Below, one piece after another: positions 16,531 to 25,118 of a DNA stretch of 64,000 nt (position 1 is its first letter; each line of letters starts with the position of its first letter). Location: positions 8,208,501 to 8,272,500 of the forward strand of contig NZ_CP073720.1 of NCBI RefSeq assembly GCF_025137375.1, given 5' to 3'. This DNA is from Dactylosporangium fulvum (GTDB lineage Bacteria; Actinomycetota; Actinomycetes; Mycobacteriales; Micromonosporaceae). The position numbers and the translations under genes were made by a program. A model generated the notes under the pieces. That model had not been told where the DNA came from, made no database searches, and was given only the letters and a program-made list of their open reading frames with translations.

Positions 16531-17898
16531 TACTCCGGCCTTCAGGCCGGGGAGGAAACGGAACCCCTGCGGAGCAGGGCAGGGAAAGCCGATCCGCCGC
16601 CAGGGCGGATCGGCGTGTACCAGCGTGCCGCCGCAAGGCTCACCAGTGAGACCACTATTGCGTGAACCATGACCAGGGCCGTGAAGCGGGCGTTGAAATA
16701 CCGCTTCTACCCGAACCCGGAGCAGGCCGCCGAGCTTGCCCGGACGTTCGGCTGCGTCCGGCTGGTCTACAACATGGCGTTGCAGGCCCGCACCGAGGCG
16801 TGGACACTGCGCCAGGAACGGGTCAGCTACAACACCACCTCGGCGATGTTGACCGCGTGGAAGAAGACCGAGGAACTGGCGTTCCTCAACGAGGTCTCCT
16901 CCGTGCCGTTGCAGCAGGCGCTGCGCCACCTCCAGATGGCGTACACGAACTTCTTCGCCAAGCGGGCCAAGTACCCGACGTTCAAGTCCAAGAAGAAGTC
17001 GCGCCGCTCGGCGGAGTACACCACCAGCGCGTTCCGGTACCGCGACGGCCGGCTCACCCTGGCGAAGATGACCGAACCCCTGGACATCGTGTGGTCCCGT
17101 CCACTGCCAGGCAGCGCATCGCCGTCCACAGTGACCGTGTCGCAAGACGCCGCAGGCCGATGGTTCGTGTCCCTGCTCTGCGACGACGTGATCGAGCAGG
17201 CCCCGGCCACGGCCACGGGTGTGGTCGGTGTCGATGCCGGTCTGGACAGCCTGCTCGCCCTGTCCACCGGGGAGAAGATCACCAACCCGCGCCACGAGCG
17301 CCGCGACCGGGCCGCACTCGCCCGCGCCCACAGGAACCTCGCCAAGAAGGAGCAGGGCTCCGCGAACCGAGCCAGGGCCCGCCTCAAGGTCGCCCGTGTC
17401 CACGCCCGAATCACCGACCGCAGGCGCGACCACCTGCATAAGCTGACCACTCGACTCGTTCGTGAGAACCAAACGATCGTGATCGAGGACCTGACCGTGC
17501 GCAACATGGTCAACAACCACAGCCTGGCCCGCGCCATCAGCGACGCGGCATGGCGGCAGTTCCGCACCATGCTGGAGTACAAGGCCGACTGGCACGGCCG
17601 CACCCTGGTCGTCGTGGACCGCTGGTTCCCGTCGTCCAAACTGTGCTCCGCTTGCGGTGCCCTCGCTGAGCGGATGCCGCTGAACGTGCGGTCGTGGACG
17701 TGCCGATGCGGACGTACCCACGACCGCGACGTGAACGCGGCCCGCAACATCCTCGCGGAGGGGCTCTCCGTGATTGCCTGTGGAGGCGGTGTAAGACCTC
17801 AACGAGAGTCCTCTCGGACGGGGCGGTCGTCGGCGAAGCAGGAACCCCTGGGGCAACCCAGGGAATCCCCGTCCTTTAGGGCGGGGAGGATTGTCAAC
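16531..17898 (+). mobile_element. IS605/IS1341-type element carrying only tnpB
   Basis: The left end carries the hairpin CCGGCC-TTCA-GGCCGG (16535-16550); the right end carries CCCCG-TCCTTTAGG-GCGGGG (17867-17886) followed by AGGATTGTCAAC, a common right-end form of such elements. There are no terminal inverted repeats and no target duplication, as expected for this family. No tnpA is present, so movement would need a transposase supplied in trans. Exact boundaries are approximate. It lies between two minus-strand genes of a mannosylation pathway. Confidence 0.82.
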
Positions 17899-17994
17899 CA
17901 CGCTCCATTGCTCCGGGCCGGTCTCGAGATCCTAGCCGAGCGGCTCAGCACCTGTTGGGGACAGCGTCGCCGGACGCCCACCGCAACGGCATGA
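16669..17994 (+). CDS. tnpB: TnpB, RNA-guided nuclease of the IS605 family
   Basis: 441 residues. RuvC-like catalytic residues are intact: Asp189 in GVVGVDAGL, Glu273 in VIEDL and Asp354 in HDRDVNAARN. The zinc ribbon has Cys326/Cys329 and Cys345/Cys347. N-terminal helix-turn-helix (KYRFYPNPEQAAELARTFG). Known TnpB proteins are guided by an RNA made from the 3' end of the element and cleave DNA next to a short target-adjacent motif. The reading frame has no stop inside the element: it translates the right-end hairpin and about 30 flanking codons, ending 2 bp from the mannosyltransferase stop. All catalytic positions look functional. Confidence 0.92.
   Translation: MTRAVKRALKYRFYPNPEQAAELARTFGCVRLVYNMALQARTEAWTLRQERVSYNTTSAMLTAWKKTEELAFLNEVSSVPLQQALRHLQMAYTNFFAKRAKYPTFKSKKKSRRSAEYTTSAFRYRDGRLTLAKMTEPLDIVWSRPLPGSASPSTVTVSQDAAGRWFVSLLCDDVIEQAPATATGVVGVDAGLDSLLALSTGEKITNPRHERRDRAALARAHRNLAKKEQGSANRARARLKVARVHARITDRRRDHLHKLTTRLVRENQTIVIEDLTVRNMVNNHSLARAISDAAWRQFRTMLEYKADWHGRTLVVVDRWFPSSKLCSACGALAERMPLNVRSWTCRCGRTHDRDVNAARNILAEGLSVIACGGGVRPQRESSRTGRSSAKQEPLGQPRESPSFRAGRIVNHAPLLRAGLEILAERLSTCWGQRRRTPTATA
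17770..17898 (+). ncRNA. Candidate omega RNA (TnpB guide scaffold)
   Basis: In TnpB systems the guide RNA scaffold overlaps the 3' end of tnpB and runs through the right-end hairpin, with the guide taken from flanking DNA. Here the matching region has a hairpin ACCCCTGGGG-type stem and the right-end stem at 17867-17886; the guide would start after 17898 (CACGCTCC...). This is by analogy; boundaries are not proven. Confidence 0.35.
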
Positions 17995-17995
17995 C

Positions 17996-19330
17996 TCAGG
18001 CGATCCAGCCGCCGTGTAGGTAGAACGCCAGCAGGCAGCCCTGCAGCGTCAGGCCGGCGAATACGTACACGCGGTTGATCAGCTCGACGCGGGCCAGCAC
18101 GGCGAGGGTGAGGAACATCGGAAAGACCTCGAGCACGTGTCGAGCCACCGACATGAGCCGCTCGTTGGACTGGGACATGACCGGGAAGCAGATGAGAAAC
18201 AGGATCTGCGTGAAGGCGAGCAGCGGCAGGGCGAACTGGTCGCGACGCACCTTCCAGGGGCCGACGACGGACAGCACCAGCAGCGTAAGCATGAACAGCA
18301 CGGCACCGAGACCGAGCACGTTGACCTGCCCGGTGGACAACGGGACACGGGAGACGGCTTTCCCTGATTCGATGACGGCGAACCAGGGGGCGTGCAGCTC
18401 ACGGAACCAGATCTTCTGCGCGTGCATGAACGCGAGCGCGTCGCCTTCCGCAAGGTACGTGTAGGTCATGTAGGCGAGCAGACCGCCCGGTACCAGCAGC
18501 ACGGCGAGTGCGTCGAGGCGAAGCTTCCAGCCGCGTTGGCGGACGTACTCGAAGACGAACGGCACTGCCAGCAGAAGCCCGGCCGACCGTGTTCCGGACG
18601 CCAGGGCACACAGTGCCCCGGCGACCCACCAGCGACCGGAGCGCATGGCGGCGAACGCACCGACAGCCAGCAGCAGGAACAGCGAGGAGGGATACGGCGA
18701 CAGCAGGAAGAAGCCAGTCGGGAACACCGCCAGGCACCAACTCGCCCGACGCGCGACGGTCGGGCCGAACTCCCGCTCGGCCAGGCGGTGCAGCAGCAGG
18801 TAGGCGCCGAGCAGCGCGAGAGCCGACACCGTCAGTGCCGCGTAGAGGGAGGGACCGGGCACGAACACGTCGAAGCCGCGAACGAGGAGCGGGTAGAGCG
18901 GGAAGAACGCAGCGATCCGCCCGTCGCCCCACCGGGCGGCGTAGCCGTCATCGGCGATCCACTGGTACCAGCCCCAATCGTACTGGCCCCAGGCCATGAA
19001 CAAAGTGTGTGCCGACACCGCCTTGCCGTCGCCGATACGTGACATGACGGTAAGCACGCAAGCAGCGAACACACTGGCAAGCCAGACCGACCCGGCCTCG
19101 CGCAAGGTCCGCGCCGCGTCCGTCGCCCACCACGCCCGCCACCGGTGTTTCCACGGCCCTGGCCGCCGGCTGCGCGAGAGCTGCTCCACGGCCGGGGCCG
19201 CCGCCTGCTGCGGCACGCTGGGTGCGACAGTGCGGGTCAGATCTGTGGATGCTCCACTGGTGGGTCCCGGCGGCGAAGAGCTCAACACGTCGGCATCGTA
19301 CGGCAGCGCCGGTCGTCGGAACTCGGCCAT
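17996..19330 (-). CDS. Polyprenol-phosphate-mannose-dependent mannosyltransferase (PIG-V-like, GT-C)
   Basis: 444 residues with about nine to ten transmembrane helices after a ~60-residue disordered N-terminus. The first loop contains WGQYDWGWYQWIADDGYA, the acidic/aromatic loop of GT-C enzymes, and FFPLYPLLVRGFDV follows; both resemble PIG-V-type mannosyltransferases. It would use polyprenyl-phosphate mannose on the outer membrane face. The gene that makes that donor (15764-16513) lies downstream on the same strand beyond the TnpB element, so the two probably formed an operon before insertion. Confidence 0.82.
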   Translation of the reverse strand: MAEFRRPALPYDADVLSSSPPGPTSGASTDLTRTVAPSVPQQAAAPAVEQLSRSRRPGPWKHRWRAWWATDAARTLREAGSVWLASVFAACVLTVMSRIGDGKAVSAHTLFMAWGQYDWGWYQWIADDGYAARWGDGRIAAFFPLYPLLVRGFDVFVPGPSLYAALTVSALALLGAYLLLHRLAEREFGPTVARRASWCLAVFPTGFFLLSPYPSSLFLLLAVGAFAAMRSGRWWVAGALCALASGTRSAGLLLAVPFVFEYVRQRGWKLRLDALAVLLVPGGLLAYMTYTYLAEGDALAFMHAQKIWFRELHAPWFAVIESGKAVSRVPLSTGQVNVLGLGAVLFMLTLLVLSVVGPWKVRRDQFALPLLAFTQILFLICFPVMSQSNERLMSVARHVLEVFPMFLTLAVLARVELINRVYVFAGLTLQGCLLAFYLHGGWIA

Positions 19331-19482
19331 ACGCCAGGGATTTCGGAGGTCTTCGCGATCATGCAGTTTCCCGGCAAGTCGGCGACCCTGCGCATACCGA
19401 AAACTGGACCGGTGTGAGCAGGAGTTGACGGCGATCCGCTGCCGGGTGAACAGGCGGCCCCGCAGGACTACTGTTGCTCTGC

Positions 19483-19737
19483 ATGACCCACGTCGATATC
19501 GAGATCACCGCGGAGTTGGTCCGGGATCTGGTACGCGACCAGCACCCCGACCTCGCCGATCGCCCAATTCGGCTGGGCGCGCGTGGATGGGACAACCAAC
19601 TGTGGCGGCTCGGTGACGACCTCGCCGTCCGGCTTCCCTGGGCGACCGAGAGGGCGGACGCGCTGCTGCGCAAGGAGCACACCTGGGGCCCACCCGCCCA
19701 CGCCGCCTTGCAACGACTCATCGCCACAATCCGCTGA
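19483..19737 (+). pseudogene. Aminoglycoside phosphotransferase family, N-terminal fragment
   Basis: 84 codons reading VRDLVRDQHPDLADRPIRL, then ARGWDNQLWRLGDDLAVRLP and ERADALLRKEHTW, the typical nucleotide-binding N-lobe of APH/choline-kinase-like enzymes. After KEHTW the homology stops and a TGA follows 18 codons later, so the catalytic HGD and DxD parts (about 200 residues) are gone. Not active as a kinase. Confidence 0.8.
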
Positions 19738-19920
19738 CCCGGCGATCGCCACTACGTCCGGCAGACGGCGTGATCAACCATCCGCACATCGGCAAGTACG
19801 CGAGCTCGGAACACAGCTGCCGCCAGCGCTTCGCGGCATAGCGCATGTTCACGCCGATCGCCGCTGGATTCGTGCTCGTCCGCACCGGTCGACTCGCGAC
19901 GGTGCCACGTTCGCGGCCAC

Positions 19921-20355
19921 TCAGTCGAGACAGAACTCGTTGCCCTCGATGTCCTGCATCACGAGGCACGACTCGTTGTAGTCATCGGCAAGCAGTAGTC
20001 GCACGCGCACCGCGCCGAGCGCGACCAGTCGTGCGCATTCGGCCTCAAGTGCGGCCAGGCGCTCTTGACCCACGAGCCCGGTGCCGACCCGCACGTCAAG
20101 ATGCAGCCGATTCTTGACGACCTTGCCTTCGGGAACGCGCTGGAAGAACAGTCGCGGGCCCACACCTGAGGGATCGACGCACGCGAACGCTGAACCCTGA
20201 CGCTCAGGCGGCAGCGTGCGATCGAAATCGTCCCAAGTAGCAAACCCCTTCGGTGGCGGCGGTACGACATACCCCAACACCTCGCACCAGAAACGAGCGA
20301 CGCGCTCAGGTTCTGCGCAGTCGAAGGTGACTTGGATCTGCTTGACCGACGCCAT
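19921..20355 (-). CDS. VOC (glyoxalase-like) family protein
   Basis: 144 residues from ATG at 20355: MASVKQIQVTFDCAEPERVA, then FWCEVLGYVVPPP, RLFFQRVPEGKVVKNRLHLD and a C-terminal DIEGNEFCLD. These are the paired beta-alpha-beta modules of actinobacterial VOC proteins; the His (RLHLD) and Glu (GNEFCLD) typical of the metal site are present. Substrate unknown. The frame is continuous with the upstream membrane-protein gene (no stop between), so a 436-residue run-on product is possible. Confidence 0.85.
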   Translation of the reverse strand: MASVKQIQVTFDCAEPERVARFWCEVLGYVVPPPPKGFATWDDFDRTLPPERQGSAFACVDPSGVGPRLFFQRVPEGKVVKNRLHLDVRVGTGLVGQERLAALEAECARLVALGAVRVRLLLADDYNESCLVMQDIEGNEFCLD

Positions 20356-21231
20356 AGGACCACCATAGAGGCGGGGTCTTTCGTCGTCTCCACGGGCCCG
20401 CCCCTGGCTAGGTTGTGGCGCATGCGGCCGACTCTTGAACCCGTGACCGCCAGCCGACCTTGTGCGGAACAGTGTGCTGAGAAGGTCGCCGTATTCGGCC
20501 TCGGTGCCGATCGCTTGTCGGCGCTGAGGGTTTGTGAGGTAGTGGTGGATGGCGTGGACGAGGAACAACGCGTTGACGGCGTCCGTGCGGATCCGTCGCC
20601 GGCTGAAGGGCAGGCCGCGGCGGCGGACCAGTTCAGGCCTGGCGTAGGTGAGCAGGAGCGACGTGGCAGTCGGTTGGGTTGACGGCAGGGAATCCGCGGC
20701 CAGGGCCTCCCACGGCACGGTTACGGTGCCGAGCGGGCCTCGGGCGACCAGGCCGTCCGGCCGCAGTTCCACGCCGACGCCGCGCCACACCGCGACGATC
20801 AGCACGATGCTCAGGGCCACCAGCAGGACGGTCAGCACGTCAAGAGTTTCCGTTCGGCGATGCCAGGCGGGGTTGTCGAATGCCGGGTCCTGATCCGCGC
20901 GAGGGCGAATGAGCCGAAACGCGACCTGGGTCGCGCCGGCAAAGATGCCCGTGGTGGCGTGGTAGACGTGGCCCGGCTGCGGCAGAGCGCGAAACGCGGG
21001 TGTGCGTTGATCGACAACGAACGCCGCCGGCCGTGCTCGCGTCATTGCGGCGAGTGCCATGACTGCCGACGCGAGTGCCGGCAAGGAAAGCAAGACCGGT
21101 ATGGCATGCCTGCTGGCACTGTCCGGTGCTGCCAGCAGTGCCAGTCCCACGAAGCCCGCGGCAACGGCTACTGCTACACCAAGAACCAGGCGCGGGTGCC
21201 GGGCGGTGCCGGCAAGGCTCGTGGCGAGCAC
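20356..21231 (-). CDS. Membrane protein of unknown function, run-on into the VOC gene
   Basis: From a GTG at 21231. Transmembrane helices near residues 15-35, 42-62 and 130-150, followed by a soluble PH-like beta region (VELRPDGLVARGPLGTVTVPW) and LFLVHAIHHYLTNPQRRQAIG, where relatives usually end soon after. Here no stop follows; the frame passes through a non-homologous stretch (FRTRSAGGHGFKSRPHAPQ), which resembles antisense/sense tRNA T-arm sequence, and enters the VOC gene. The natural stop seems to have been lost by a small rearrangement. Confidence 0.65.
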
Positions 21232-21454
21232 GTCGGCAGCGTATGTGTCGCGACCATTGTGGGGAAGGCCCCCAGCAGACCCGGCCAGCGATCATGTCAA
21301 GCACGTGCCGGGACTGGAGAAGACGCCCCGGTCGTGCTCGCGCAGCCGTCGCTCGGCCTCGTCACATGCGTCCGGGCGATATCCTGCCGCTTCTGGCCGA
21401 CCTGCCTGAGATGCCACCCGGAGCGGAAGGCCACATCCGGCGAGGAGATCATCC

Positions 21455-22039
21455 ATGGGCCTGGGCATCATCGGGCAGGCGGCGGCGCTGTTCGCGGTGA
21501 CCAACATCGACGACCTGCTGATCCTGGCGCTGTTCTTCGCGCAGGGAGCCGGGCAGGCCGGTTCGGTTCGCCGGGTGGTGACCGGGCAGTACCTCGGCTT
21601 CGCCGCCATCCTCGGCGTGGCCTTCGCCGCCGCGTTCGGTGCGACGTTCCTGCCGGAGTCAGTGATCCCGTATCTCGGGCTTCTCCCGCTCGCCCTCGGC
21701 ATCAAGGCTGCCTGGCAGGCGTGGAAGCACCGCGGCGAGAGCGACGACGACCGGGAGGTCGAGCAGACCGGGCCCCGCGCGCTCGAGGTCGCCGCGGTCA
21801 CGCTGGCCAACGGCGGGGACAACATCGGCGTCTACGTGCCCGTCTTCGCCACCGCGGGGGTCGGCGGGATGAGTGTGTACGCCGCCGTCTTCCTCGCCCT
21901 GGTCGCGGTCTGGTGCGCGGCCGGCAGGTTCTTCGCGACCCGCCCGGTGGTCGCGAGGACGCTCAGCCGCTGGGGGCACGTCCTGCTGCCCGTCGTCCTG
22001 ATCGGTATCGGCCTGCTGATGCTCATCGAAGGGCTGTGA
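21455..22039 (+). CDS. CadD-family cadmium resistance/efflux membrane protein
   Basis: 194 residues with five to six transmembrane helices. Family features are the N-terminal AVTNIDDLLILALFF and the repeat-like VTLANGGDNIGVYVPVFA (conserved acidic NxDD/GGDN motifs). Members of the CadD family move divalent cations such as cadmium out of the cell. GAGGAGATC lies 6 bases before the ATG. No regulator is next to it. Substrate range is inferred from family only. Confidence 0.85.
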   Translation: MGLGIIGQAAALFAVTNIDDLLILALFFAQGAGQAGSVRRVVTGQYLGFAAILGVAFAAAFGATFLPESVIPYLGLLPLALGIKAAWQAWKHRGESDDDREVEQTGPRALEVAAVTLANGGDNIGVYVPVFATAGVGGMSVYAAVFLALVAVWCAAGRFFATRPVVARTLSRWGHVLLPVVLIGIGLLMLIEGL

Positions 22040-22265
22040 CACCGTCACCACCCGCATGCACTGAGATCACCGCACGCGGCGCCTGATCCGGGCCGGACTG
22101 TCGAAGTCCCGGCGCGTCCACTGCGGCCGTAGCAACCATATGGCCTTATGGCCCTCATAGCTTGCTACCAGCAGATTCAACCGCGACGATCGCATGAGCA
22201 ACTGAGCGCTTGCGAGGCGTCACGGCAGGCTACGTCCATCTTCCCCAGCAGCCCGAGGGACGACG

Positions 22266-22916
22266 ATGTCACCGCTGGATCCGCGGCTTTCTCCCGCCGA
22301 CGCGTACTACTTCATCGCACACGAGCACATGGTCGGCCGGCGGCGGCTGCATCCACGGATCATCGGGATCGGCCTGGGCGCGGCGCTGCTCGGCGAGTTG
22401 ATCCTGGCCGGCAGCCTCACCGTCGATGACCGGGGCGTCCACGCCCTGCGGCCGGCGCCGCCCCGCGATCCGTTGCTGCACTCGACGCTGGCCCTGCTGC
22501 TCGCCCAGCCGCAGCACCGCGACCCGGCCACGTGGCTGGCGTTCCTCGCCGAGGAAGCGGCCGACCGCGTGGCACAGCGGCTTCAGCTGAGCCGGCGGCT
22601 CGAGGTGATCCGGCAGCGGCGGCTGATCGGCATCCGGCGGGTGCTCGTCCCCGTGGACGTCAACGAGGCCGCCTGGGAGTCGGTCCGGCTGGAGCGGCTG
22701 CTGAACACCGAGACGCCGATGTGCCAGGCCGACTGCTTCCTGGTCGGGCTGGTGTGGGTGACCGGGCTGATCCCGCACGTCCTCTGGGATCCCGAGATCT
22801 CCGTCGTCGGCCGGGCGATCCTGCCCGACGTGGTGGCGGCCCTGCATCCGGCCCTGTACGCCCTCGTCAAGCAGTGCGAGACCGCCGTCGGTCACGCCGT
22901 TCTGGCCCCGCGATAA
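22266..22916 (+). CDS. GPP34 family (GOLPH3-like) phosphoprotein
   Basis: 216 residues, close to the usual length of actinobacterial GPP34 proteins: early hydrophobic GIGLGAALLGELILAG, charged middle and RRVLVPVDVNEAAWESVRL toward the C-terminal helices. The eukaryotic relatives bind phosphatidylinositol-4-phosphate at the Golgi; the bacterial function is not established, though membrane association is likely. GAGGGAC precedes the ATG. Lies 26 bp before the permease gene and may be co-transcribed. Confidence 0.88.
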   Translation: MSPLDPRLSPADAYYFIAHEHMVGRRRLHPRIIGIGLGAALLGELILAGSLTVDDRGVHALRPAPPRDPLLHSTLALLLAQPQHRDPATWLAFLAEEAADRVAQRLQLSRRLEVIRQRRLIGIRRVLVPVDVNEAAWESVRLERLLNTETPMCQADCFLVGLVWVTGLIPHVLWDPEISVVGRAILPDVVAALHPALYALVKQCETAVGHAVLAPR

Positions 22917-22942
22917 CCCCCCGAACCGCGACAGGAGATGGA

Positions 22943-24463
22943 ATGTCCCGATCGAGACACGACGACCGTACCGACATCGTGGCCCGCACGCTGGCCCGCA
23001 ACCGGCTCGGAGTGCCCGCCGTGGTGTTCTTCGTGCTCGCCGCGGCAGCGCCGTTGACCGTGGTGGCCGGTGGCGCGACGACCGGCTGGGCGGTGACCGG
23101 GGTGATCGGCATCCCGGTCGCCTACCTCGCCGTCGCGGCCGTCCTGGCCGTGTTCTCGGTCGGGTACACGGCGATGAGCCGGCGGATCGTGAACTCCGGC
23201 GCGTTCTACTCGTACATCGCCCAGGGCCTCGGCCGCGTGCCGGGCGTCGGCGCGGCGTTCGTGGCGCAGCTGGCCTACAACACCATGCAGATCGGGTTGT
23301 ACGGCGGCTTCGGCGTCGTCCTGGCCGGCCTCCTCGACGACCGGGCCGGCATCGACCTGCCGTGGTGGTGCTGCGCGTTCGCCGCCTGGGCCGTCATCGG
23401 CGTCCTCGGGGTGCTGCGGGTCGACGTCAACGGCCGAGTCCTCGCGGTACTGCTGGTCGCGGAGATCGCCGTCGCCGTGGTGTACGGAGCAGTCGCCGTG
23501 ACGCACCCGGCAGGCGGCACCATCACGTTCGACACCCTCGCCCCGTCCTGGCTGCTCGACACGGGCATCGGTGCCGGGCTGGCCACGGCGATCGCCGGGT
23601 TCGTCGGCTTCGAGGCCACCGCCGTCTACGCCGAGGAGACCAAGGACCCCCGCCGCACCGTGCCCCGCGCGACCTACCTGGCGCTGCTCGTGATCGGGCT
23701 GCTCTACGCCGCGAGCTCGTGGGCCATGTCCGTGGCCACCGGCCCGGCCGGCATCGTCGACCGGGCGAAGGCGGACGGCACCGAGCTGATGTTCACGATC
23801 GTCGCGCCGTACCTGCACCGGGCCTGGCTCGACGTGGGACACGTCCTGTTCGTGACGAGCCTGTTCGCGGCGCTGCTGGCGTTCCACAACACCGTCGCCC
23901 GCTACAGCTTCGCCCTCGGCCGCGAACGGGTCCTGCCCGCCTGGCTGGGCGCCACCAGCGCCCGTACCAACGCTCCGGTCTGGGGCTCGCTCACCCAGAC
24001 CGCCGTCGCCGGGGTCGTCCTCGCCGTGTACTCGGTCAACGGGCTGGATCCGATCCTCTACCTGTTCTTCTGGTGGACCGTGCTCGGTGGCCTCGGTGTG
24101 CTCGTCCTCATGACCGCCACCTCCGTCGCCGTCGTCGCGTTCTTCGCCCATCCCGGCAACCGCACCGGCACCGGGCTGTGGTCCCGTGCGATCGCACCCG
24201 GCGTGGCCGCGGCCGCCCTGACGTACGTGCTGTGGCTGACCCTCACCCAGTTCGACGTCCTGCTCGGCGTCACCGATCCTGCCTCGCCGTGGCCGGTCGT
24301 CCTGCCCGCCCTCTACGGCGCGGCCGCGGTGCTCGGCATGGCGTGGGCGCTCCTGCTGCGGGCACGGTCTCCGCAGCGGTACGCGACGATCGGGCTCGGC
24401 GCCGACAGCGCGATCGCGATGTCCTTCACGACGCCGATGCGGGTCGGCGGGGTCGCGCGATGA
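22943..24463 (+). CDS. APC-superfamily amino acid permease
   Basis: 506 residues with about twelve hydrophobic helices. The first helices carry FFVLAAAAPLTVVAGG and the later GFVGFEATAVYAEETKDPRRTVPRA is the hallmark consensus of APC permeases. Start ATG at 22943 with ACAGGAG 6-7 bases upstream. It would import amino acids or polyamines with a cation. The stop overlaps the GNAT gene start (ATGA). Confidence 0.93.
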   Translation: MSRSRHDDRTDIVARTLARNRLGVPAVVFFVLAAAAPLTVVAGGATTGWAVTGVIGIPVAYLAVAAVLAVFSVGYTAMSRRIVNSGAFYSYIAQGLGRVPGVGAAFVAQLAYNTMQIGLYGGFGVVLAGLLDDRAGIDLPWWCCAFAAWAVIGVLGVLRVDVNGRVLAVLLVAEIAVAVVYGAVAVTHPAGGTITFDTLAPSWLLDTGIGAGLATAIAGFVGFEATAVYAEETKDPRRTVPRATYLALLVIGLLYAASSWAMSVATGPAGIVDRAKADGTELMFTIVAPYLHRAWLDVGHVLFVTSLFAALLAFHNTVARYSFALGRERVLPAWLGATSARTNAPVWGSLTQTAVAGVVLAVYSVNGLDPILYLFFWWTVLGGLGVLVLMTATSVAVVAFFAHPGNRTGTGLWSRAIAPGVAAAALTYVLWLTLTQFDVLLGVTDPASPWPVVLPALYGAAAVLGMAWALLLRARSPQRYATIGLGADSAIAMSFTTPMRVGGVAR

Positions 24464-25032
24464 GCGTCCGCACCGCCGGCCCGGGTGACCTCGGCGCGGT
24501 GACCGGAACCCTGGCGGAGGCGTTCCTCGACGGCGACCTCGCCGGCTGGCTGATCCCGGACCGGGCCACCCGCCGGACGGTCTACGCGGGCTACTTCCGC
24601 ATCTTCGCCGAGTTCTTCCTGGCCCACGGTCTGGTCGAGACCACCGGCGACCTCGACGCCGTCGCCCTGTGGTGGCCCGTCGACCACCGCCTCGACCTTG
24701 ACATCCCCGGCTACGACGAGCGCCTCGTGAAGGTCTGCGGGCCGGCCGTCGGCCGGTTCGTCCAGCTGGACCTGGCCATGCACAACAGCCATCCCACCGG
24801 CCGGCCGCATCACTACCTGGCCTTCCTCGCGGTGCATCCGGACCGGCAGGGCGACGGCCTGGGCAGCACCCTGCTGCGGCACCGCCACGCCCACCTCGAC
24901 AAGTGGGGCGTCCCGGCCTACCTGGAGGCGACCGGCCCGCGCAACAGGGAGCTGTACGAGCGGCACGGCTACCGGTCATGCGAGCCCATCCGCGTCCCCG
25001 ACGGCCCGAGCCTGTACCCGATGTGGCGGTGA
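24460..25032 (+). CDS. GNAT family N-acetyltransferase
   Basis: 190 residues with the acetyl-CoA signature as LAVHPDRQGDGLGSTLLRH (about 127-145) and a C-terminal YLEATGPRNRELYERHGY, both diagnostic of the GNAT fold. Translationally coupled to the permease by a 4-bp overlap, which suggests that the imported amino compound, or a derivative, may be its substrate. The acceptor is not identifiable. Confidence 0.92.
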   Translation: MSVRTAGPGDLGAVTGTLAEAFLDGDLAGWLIPDRATRRTVYAGYFRIFAEFFLAHGLVETTGDLDAVALWWPVDHRLDLDIPGYDERLVKVCGPAVGRFVQLDLAMHNSHPTGRPHHYLAFLAVHPDRQGDGLGSTLLRHRHAHLDKWGVPAYLEATGPRNRELYERHGYRSCEPIRVPDGPSLYPMWR

Positions 25033-25034
25033 GA

Positions 25035-25110
25035 CCCCGCGGGGGCCGGTGCCGGGCAGCACCGGCCCCCGCGGGGACGGGCTGCCGCCGACGAGGGACG
25101 GCGGCAGCCC
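25035..25110. terminator. Two back-to-back strong terminator hairpins between converging genes
   Basis: An 18-bp perfect stem (25035-25052 with 25059-25076, loop of 6) is followed by an 11-bp stem (25079-25089 with 25100-25110). They separate the GNAT gene (+) from the GH30 gene (-) and can serve both. Confidence 0.85.
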
Positions 25111-25118
25111 CGAGATCG

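Noticed and set aside
10946..17898. Integrative element inserted at tRNA-Val
   Set aside because: The neighbourhood looks accessory, but no integrase gene and no duplicated tRNA 3' end were found.
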